In this document: positions 13,073 to 17,305 of the stretch, one piece after another
Position numbering within the stretch: position 1 is the stretch's first letter
Layout of the letters: every line of letters begins with the position of its first letter
Source: CAG-390 sp051867815
Lineage (GTDB): Bacteria > Bacillota > Clostridia > Oscillospirales > CAG-272
NCBI GenBank assembly: GCA_051867815.1
Contig: JBJDZD010000033.1
Location: 1 to 17,305 of the forward strand
Length of the DNA: 17,305 nucleotides
Direction of reading: 5' to 3'
Program-made: the position numbers and the translations under genes
Notes under the pieces: model-generated
What the model saw: only the letters and a program-made list of their open reading frames with translations
Database searches by the model: none
Told to the model about the DNA's origin: nothing

Positions 13073-14410
13073 TTAACCGAAGAGTCCCTTGGTCTTTGAG
13101 CCGCCCATATTGTGGATAGCAAGCTGTGCATCAAGGTCGCGTACCGTCTCAAGAGCAACTCCGATTACGATGAGAAGTGAGTTACCGCCGAAAGCGATAG
13201 CGGAGAACGCAACGCTACCGGGGTTGATCATCGAAATCACGATGTTGATGAGCATGGGCAGACCGGAAACGAGGCACAGGAAGATAGCGCCGATAAGGGT
13301 TACTCTGTTAAGAATCTTCTTAATATAGGTGATGGTGGGCTTACCCGAACGGATGCCGGGAATGGAGCCGCCATTCTTCTGAATGTTGTTCGCAACCTCA
13401 ACGGGGTTGAAGGAGATCAGCACGTAGAAGTATGCAAATACTACGATCAGACCCATGTTGATGATGAGGTAGATCCAAGTGTTATAATTGAAATACGAAT
13501 TTATAAACTTGGCAAAACCGCTATTGGGGACGAACGCCGCAATGGTTGCAGGGAGGGATACGATGGAGCTTGCGAAGATGACGGGCATAACGCCGTTCAT
13601 ATTCAGCTTCATCGGAAGGTTGGAGGACTGTCCGCCGTACATCTTTCTGCCGACTACGCGCTTAGCGTACTGAATCGGAATTCTGCGCTCGGATTCGGTG
13701 AACCAAACGATGAATACGATGCTTGCAAGCACGAAGAGAATGGCAAAGATCGCGATGAAAAGGCCGCCGAGATTGAAGCCTGCGAATGCTGCAGGACCGT
13801 GGAATACCGTAGTCCAAAGCTGGCCGAGCATACCGGGAAGACCTGCTACGATGTTGGCAAAGAGGATCATGGAGATACCGTTGCCGATACCGTGATCGTT
13901 GATCTTCTCTGCAAGCCACATGATAATGGATGCACCTGCACAGTAGCATGCTACGATAACGATCTTATTGAATAAGGTGATACCGTCAACAAGCATTCCG
14001 GCAGCTTCCATGTACGCGAGGTAACCGATAGCGGTGAGTATTGAAAGGCCGACAGTGGTATAACGGGTAAGCTGAGTGATGAATGCTCTACCCTCTTCAC
14101 CGTCCTTCGACTTTCTCTCGAGCCACGGAATGGCAATCGTAAGAAGCTGGATAACGATGGAGGAGGTAATGTAGGGAGATACGGAGAGCGCAAAGAGCGT
14201 AGCTTTTGCGAATGCATCACCCGAGAGCAAGTTCAAATAAGTGAAGATTGAGCCGGACATCGTAGTCGTAAAGTACGAATACGCGTTTGAGTCAATAAAG
14301 GGTACGGGAATCTGCGCGCCGAGACGGTAAACAATGAGGATGAGCAACGTGAAGAGCATCTTCGTGCGAAGCTCTGTTACCTTCCAGGCATTCTTGAATG
14401 TCGCAAACAT
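13073..14410 (-). CDS. secY: preprotein translocase subunit SecY
   Basis: 445 residues beginning MFATFKNAWKVTELRTKMLFT, the normal SecY N-terminus. About ten transmembrane helices are evident. Family marks include GAQIPVPFID (31-40), ALSVSPYITSSIVIQLL (plug and helix 2 region) and the cytosolic loop WFTESERRIPIQYAKR that binds ribosome and SecA. SecY is the protein-conducting channel of the Sec translocon. The ATG at 14410 is chosen over a TTG six codons upstream, because that longer form would contain the AGGAGGT ribosome binding site within its own coding sequence. It begins two bases after the rplO stop codon. Confidence 0.98.
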   Translation of the reverse strand: MFATFKNAWKVTELRTKMLFTLLILIVYRLGAQIPVPFIDSNAYSYFTTTMSGSIFTYLNLLSGDAFAKATLFALSVSPYITSSIVIQLLTIAIPWLERKSKDGEEGRAFITQLTRYTTVGLSILTAIGYLAYMEAAGMLVDGITLFNKIVIVACYCAGASIIMWLAEKINDHGIGNGISMILFANIVAGLPGMLGQLWTTVFHGPAAFAGFNLGGLFIAIFAILFVLASIVFIVWFTESERRIPIQYAKRVVGRKMYGGQSSNLPMKLNMNGVMPVIFASSIVSLPATIAAFVPNSGFAKFINSYFNYNTWIYLIINMGLIVVFAYFYVLISFNPVEVANNIQKNGGSIPGIRSGKPTITYIKKILNRVTLIGAIFLCLVSGLPMLINIVISMINPGSVAFSAIAFGGNSLLIVIGVALETVRDLDAQLAIHNMGGSKTKGLFG

Positions 14411-14412
14411 CC

Positions 14413-14856
14413 TTATACCTCCTCGCAACTTCCGCCTGCTGCTTCGATCTTTTCCTTTGCTGCCGCAGAGAACTTAGCAGCCTTAACTGTGAGCTTCTTG
14501 GTAAGCTCGCCGTTGCCGAGAACCTTGAGACCGTCGTTTGCCTTGCGGATAACACGAGCTGCAAGAAGGGTCTCGATATCAACAACAGCTCCGTCCTCGA
14601 AGCGGTTGAGGTCGCTTACATTGATTACAGAGTAAACGGTAGCGAATCTCTTATTGTTGAAGCCTCTCTTGGGAAGCTGTCTGTAGATGGGGAACTGGCC
14701 GCCCTCGAAGCCGGGTCTTACACCGCCGCCGGAGCGAGCATTCTGTCCCTTGTGGCCCTTGCCTGCGGTCTTGCCGTTGCCGGAGCCTGTTCCGCGACCC
14801 TTGCGGAATCTCTCCTGAACGGAGCCTTCTGCGGGTCTGAGTTCGTTAAGCTTCAT
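14413..14856 (-). CDS. rplO: 50S ribosomal protein L15
   Basis: 147 residues: MKLNELRPAEGSVQERFRKGRGTGSGNGKTAGKGHKGQNARSG, the Gly/Lys-rich N-terminus of L15, then FEGGQFPIYRQLPKRGFNNK. L15 binds 23S rRNA at a late assembly step. It abuts rpmD with no gap; GGAGG for its ATG lies inside the rpmD end. Its own 3' end carries the secY ribosome binding site. Confidence 0.99.
   Translation of the reverse strand: MKLNELRPAEGSVQERFRKGRGTGSGNGKTAGKGHKGQNARSGGGVRPGFEGGQFPIYRQLPKRGFNNKRFATVYSVINVSDLNRFEDGAVVDIETLLAARVIRKANDGLKVLGNGELTKKLTVKAAKFSAAAKEKIEAAGGSCEEV
14417..14423 (-). promoter_or_regulatory. ribosome binding site fixing the secY start
   Basis: AGGAGGT on the minus strand, six bases before the secY ATG at 14410 and overlapping the last codons and stop region of rplO. 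This is consistent with coupled translation of L15 and SecY. Confidence 0.8.
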
Positions 14857-15042
14857 TTACGCTTCCTCCTTTACATCCTCAACGGTTACAAGGTGTGCGA
14901 TAACCTTAACCTTGCCGTCAAGTACGGGACCATCCTGGTGGATGATGGAGTCACCGATCTTCTTAAGACCGAGAGAAGCAGCAGTGCTCTTCTGATTCGG
15001 CTTAGCACAGATGAGGGACTTTACGAGAGTTACTTTCTTCAT
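14857..15042 (-). CDS. rpmD: 50S ribosomal protein L30
   Basis: 61 residues: MKKVTLVKSLICAKPNQKSTAASLGLKKIGDSIIHQDGPVLDGKVKVIAHLV, the bacterial short form of L30. It binds the 5S/23S region of the large subunit. Its ATG overlaps the rpsE stop by four bases (ATGA), and its ribosome binding site AGGGAGGT lies within rpsE. It abuts rplO downstream. Confidence 0.98.
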   Translation of the reverse strand: MKKVTLVKSLICAKPNQKSTAASLGLKKIGDSIIHQDGPVLDGKVKVIAHLVTVEDVKEEA

Positions 15043-15557
15043 TTCTGAGTACCTCCCTTAACGTCGTCAGCGGTGATGTCACGCAGGCGAGCAACCTCGT
15101 CGACCGTGCGAAGCTCGGTAAGACCTGCAACAGTTGCCTTTACTACGTTGATCGGGTTGTTGGAACGGAGGCACTTTGCACGAATGTTGCTGATGCCTGC
15201 GGCCTCAAGGACCATACGAACCTTGGAGCCTGCGATGATACCGGTACCGGGGGCAGCGGGCTTAAGAAGCACCTTGCCTGCACCGAACACACCGATTACC
15301 TCGTGAGGAATGGTGGTGCCCTTGAGAGCTACGGTTACCATATTCTTCTTAGCGTCTTCGACGCCTTTGCGAATAGCTTCGGTAACTTCGGCAGCCTTGC
15401 CGATACCGACGCCAACGCGACCGTGGCCGTCGCCTACTACCATGAGAGCGGCAAAACGAGCGATACGACCGCCTTTAACGGTCTTGGAAACACGGTTCAG
15501 GGCTACGAGGTTCTCAATATACTGCTTTTCCTCGTAATTATTGTTTCTGAATGCCAT
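15039..15557 (-). CDS. rpsE: 30S ribosomal protein S5
   Basis: 172 residues with the S5 double-stranded-RNA-binding N-terminal domain (VALNRVSKTVKGGRIARFAALMVVGDGHGRVGVGIGKAAEV) and the C-terminal domain (LLKPAAPGTGIIAG, IRAKCLRSNNPINVVKATVAGL). S5 supports decoding accuracy and mRNA unwinding at the entry channel. An AGGAG site precedes the ATG. The 69-base gap to rplR contains a small inverted repeat. Confidence 0.99.
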   Translation of the reverse strand: MAFRNNNYEEKQYIENLVALNRVSKTVKGGRIARFAALMVVGDGHGRVGVGIGKAAEVTEAIRKGVEDAKKNMVTVALKGTTIPHEVIGVFGAGKVLLKPAAPGTGIIAGSKVRMVLEAAGISNIRAKCLRSNNPINVVKATVAGLTELRTVDEVARLRDITADDVKGGTQK

Positions 15558-15572
15558 TTTTTACTCCTAAAA

Positions 15573-15597
15573 TGTTCAATTTGTGATAAGTTGAACA
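15573..15597 (-). repeat. inverted repeat in the rplR-rpsE spacer
   Basis: Perfect 7-base arms TGTTCAA (15573-15579) and TTGAACA (15591-15597) with an 11-base loop, located just before the rpsE ribosome binding site on the minus-strand RNA. No U-tract follows, so it is not a terminator. It could be a small mRNA hairpin affecting rpsE initiation or processing. Confidence 0.4.
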
Positions 15598-15626
15598 GTG
15601 TACAAACCGGAAATCAGTCTTTCGAC

Positions 15627-15983
15627 TCAGAACTTCAGGCCGCCCTCGCGAGCGCCTTCAGCCAGTTCCGATACACGTCCGTGATAAAGATAGCCGCCGC
15701 GGTCGAATACGACTTCGGTGATACCCTTCTCGATTGCTCTCTCGGCAACAAGCTTGCCGACCTTCTTGGCAGCCTCTTTGTTGCTGCCGGTTTCAAAATC
15801 CTTCTCGTAGGAAGAAGCACTTACAAGAGTGATGCCCTTGACATCGTCGATGATCTGTGCGCTGATATTGCTGTTGGAACGATAAACAGCGAGACGAGGA
15901 CGCTCAGTTGTGCCGGAGATCTTAGCTCTGACTCTGGTATGTCTCTTGATACGCGCTGCGTTCTTATCTTTTCTTGATACCAT
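15627..15983 (-). CDS. rplR: 50S ribosomal protein L18
   Basis: 118 residues: MVSRKDKNAARIKRHTRVRAKISGTTERPRLAVYRSN, then FDRGGYLYHGRVSELAEGAREGGLKF, the full L18 pattern. L18 attaches 5S rRNA to the large subunit together with L5. GAGGAG lies upstream of the ATG. rplF ends 19 bases upstream. Confidence 0.99.
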   Translation of the reverse strand: MVSRKDKNAARIKRHTRVRAKISGTTERPRLAVYRSNSNISAQIIDDVKGITLVSASSYEKDFETGSNKEAAKKVGKLVAERAIEKGITEVVFDRGGYLYHGRVSELAEGAREGGLKF

Positions 15984-16002
15984 TGTTCTTTACTCCTCTC
16001 TC

Positions 16003-16569
16003 TTAGTTCTTCTTCTTCATTTCCTTACGGCGGACGTTCTCGCCCTGGTAACGGATACCCTTCTGGTGGTAAGGCTCGGGAGGTCTCTTACCGCGAATAA
16101 CGGCTGCGATCTGGCCTACGGCCTGCTTGTCGTTACCCTTGATGGTAATGGTGATCGGAACGACCTTCTCTGCAACCTCAAAGGTGATGCCTTCGGGCTG
16201 AGGGATCGTGAACTTTGCCTGGGGCTTTCCGTTTACGAGGGAGTGACCTACGTAAAGGAGAAGGTTATTACCCTGCATGGTTGCTCTGTAACCGGTACCG
16301 TAGATTTCAAGTACGCGGGTATAGCCCTCGGTAACACCGATAACCATGTTGTTGATAAGTGTACGGGTAAGTCCGTGAAGGCTTCTGTCTGCCTTCTCGT
16401 CGGTGGGACGCTCAACAGTGAGAACGCCTGCCTCGACCTTAACTGTCATTCTCTCGCTGATCTTTTCGGTGAGAGTGCCGCGGGGGCCTTTAACAGTTAC
16501 AAGTCCTGCCTCGGCCTTGACTTCAACACCGGCAGGGAGGGTGATGGGATTTCTTCCTATTCTTGACAT
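16003..16569 (-). CDS. rplF: 50S ribosomal protein L6
   Basis: 188 residues starting MSRIGRNPITLPAGVEV, with the C-terminal KGNDKQAVGQIAAVIRGKRPPEPYHQKGIRYQGE that contacts the sarcin-ricin region near the factor-binding site. The ATG at 16569 is preferred. A reading frame continues 16 codons upstream into rpsH, but AGGAGG (16577-16582) is placed for this ATG, and the protein then begins exactly like other L6 proteins. The C-terminal tail is a little longer and Lys-rich (RRKEMKKKN). Confidence 0.98.
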   Translation of the reverse strand: MSRIGRNPITLPAGVEVKAEAGLVTVKGPRGTLTEKISERMTVKVEAGVLTVERPTDEKADRSLHGLTRTLINNMVIGVTEGYTRVLEIYGTGYRATMQGNNLLLYVGHSLVNGKPQAKFTIPQPEGITFEVAEKVVPITITIKGNDKQAVGQIAAVIRGKRPPEPYHQKGIRYQGENVRRKEMKKKN

Positions 16570-16576
16570 CTTTCTG

Positions 16577-16582
16577 CCTCCT
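16577..16582 (-). promoter_or_regulatory. ribosome binding site fixing the rplF start
   Basis: AGGAGG on the minus strand, seven bases from the rplF ATG at 16569, in the 16-base gap after the rpsH stop. It rules out the longer upstream form, which would overlap rpsH. Confidence 0.8.
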
Positions 16583-16585
16583 ATC

Positions 16586-16984
16586 TTACCATACAAAGGC
16601 AAGCACTTCGCCGCCAACCTTCTCTTTGCGAGCCTGCTTGTCGGTCATGATGCCCTTGGAAGTGGATACGATTGCGATGCCGAGACCGTTCATTACACGG
16701 GGCATTTCTTCGCAGCCTGCGTAGATACGAAGACCGGGCTTGGATACTCTGCGAATGCCGCGGAGAACCTTCTGCTTCTTGCCTGTGTACTTAAGGGTGA
16801 CACGGATGATACCCTGCTTTCCGTCTTCGATTACTTCGTAAGCGGAAACATAACCCTCGTTTACGAGGATTTCGGCGATTGCCTTCTTCATGTTGGATGC
16901 CGGAATGTCCACGGTAGGATGCTTTGCGTCGTTAGCATTTCTGATTCGTGTGAGCATATCGGCAATTACGTCTGACATTTGCAT
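16586..16984 (-). CDS. rpsH: 30S ribosomal protein S8
   Basis: 132 residues: MQMSDVIADMLTRIRNANDAKHPTVDIPASNMKKAIAEIL, ending STSKGIMTDKQARKEKVGGEVLAFVW, the S8 signature. S8 binds 16S rRNA helix 21 and in E. coli represses the spc operon by binding its mRNA. The first ATG is preferred because GGAGG lies nine bases before it; the alternative second ATG two codons later is 15 bases away. The 122-base leader between rpsZ and this gene is long for this operon and can fold into two hairpins. Confidence 0.98.
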   Translation of the reverse strand: MQMSDVIADMLTRIRNANDAKHPTVDIPASNMKKAIAEILVNEGYVSAYEVIEDGKQGIIRVTLKYTGKKQKVLRGIRRVSKPGLRIYAGCEEMPRVMNGLGIAIVSTSKGIMTDKQARKEKVGGEVLAFVW

Positions 16985-17023
16985 TTTAATTTTCCTCCAT
17001 ATGCAAGTTTAATTTATCTTGCT

Positions 17024-17086
17024 GCCGTTGGCAAACGGCGGCGTATCGGCGGTTAAATCGGGCCGCAGCTTAATTTCCTGCCGATA
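17024..17086 (-). promoter_or_regulatory. structured spacer between rpsZ and rpsH
   Basis: Two inverted repeats lie in the 122-base spacer. GCCGTT (17024-17029) / AACGGC (17034-17039) has a four-base loop. TATCGGC (17044-17050) / GCCGATA (17080-17086) encloses 29 bases. A further GCAAG/CTTGC pair spans the stretch just before the rpsH ribosome binding site. Neither hairpin has a terminator-like U-tract. Possible roles are S8 feedback, attenuation or RNA processing; none is proven by the sequence. Confidence 0.4.
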
Positions 17087-17106
17087 GTGTGGGGTTGGTA
17101 ATTAAA

Positions 17107-17292
17107 TTACCAGGATGCCTTTCTTACGCCCGGGATCTCGCCCTTGTAAGCGAGATTGCGGAAGCAGATACGGCAGATGCCGTACTTACGAAGGTAAGCG
17201 TGGGGACGGCCGCAGATCTTGCAACGGTTGTACTCACGGGTGGAGAACTTCTGTGCCTTCTGCTGCTTGTTGATCATTGCCTTCTTTGCCAT
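17107..17292 (-). CDS. rpsZ: 30S ribosomal protein S14 type Z (zinc form)
   Basis: 61 residues, the short zinc-binding form of S14: MAKKAMINKQQKAQKFSTREYNRC, then C24-x2-C27 and C40-x2-C43, ending EIPGVRKASW. S14 sits in the head of the small subunit. Often annotated rpsN. GAGGT lies eight bases before the ATG, at the very edge of the window. rplE (L5) is expected immediately beyond the right edge but is not visible. Confidence 0.98.
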   Translation of the reverse strand: MAKKAMINKQQKAQKFSTREYNRCKICGRPHAYLRKYGICRICFRNLAYKGEIPGVRKASW

Positions 17293-17305
17293 TTTTGCCT
17301 ACCTC

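Noticed and set aside
14398..15048. Plus-strand open frame opposite rplO and rpmD
   Set aside because: Antisense shadow; composition follows from the codon bias of the real genes.
16570..16617. Upstream extension of rplF by 16 codons
   Set aside because: It overlaps rpsH and contains the AGGAGG that serves the internal ATG; L6 proteins start at MSRIG.

Overview
The window looks like a chromosomal segment of an anaerobic Clostridia-type Firmicute, possibly a gut lineage. The main evidence is the ribosomal gene order, with rpsD lying between rpsK and rpoA. Supporting evidence is the zinc forms of S14, S4, L36 and adenylate kinase, strong GGAGG-type ribosome binding sites, a BspA-like leucine-rich repeat protein, and a DUF3343/cysteine-desulfurase pair. 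I cannot name a genus from sequence alone. No rRNA, tRNA, CRISPR array, insertion sequence or phage gene was seen, and no gene-free stretch exceeds about 125 bases.

Plus strand, 1-6670: a tightly packed operon of five genes. It holds the 3' end of a leucine-rich repeat (LRR_5, BspA-like) protein, a polytopic HflK-like SPFH protein, an HflC-like SPFH protein, a second HflK-like SPFH protein, and a P1B-type heavy-metal ATPase with no N-terminal metal-binding domain. Junctions are overlaps of 8 and 4 bases or gaps of 14 and 9 bases, and the run ends at a hairpin terminator. This is the most unusual part of the window: three different SPFH scaffold proteins made together with a metal pump that has unusual transmembrane metal-site motifs.

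Plus strand, 6743-8117: a two-gene unit of a DUF3343 small protein (putative sulfur/selenium carrier-like) and a class V aminotransferase of the cysteine desulfurase family. The two overlap by 8 bases.

Convergent junction, 8118-8196: two strong hairpins separate the plus-strand genes from the ribosomal operon.

Minus strand, 17305 down to 8197: the downstream half of the spc operon and the alpha operon, transcribed right to left: rpsZ(rpsN)-rpsH-rplF-rplR-rpsE-rpmD-rplO-secY-adk-map-infA-rpmJ-rpsM-rpsK-rpsD-rpoA-rplQ. These supply ribosomal proteins, the Sec translocon channel, adenylate kinase, methionine aminopeptidase, IF-1 and the RNA polymerase alpha subunit. Two spacers are much longer than the rest and can fold: rpsZ-rpsH (122 bases, two hairpins) and rpsD-rpoA (123 bases). 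In the second, two complementary pairs interleave as in an H-type pseudoknot, which is notable because S4, the rpsD product, is a known autoregulator that binds pseudoknot RNA in other bacteria.
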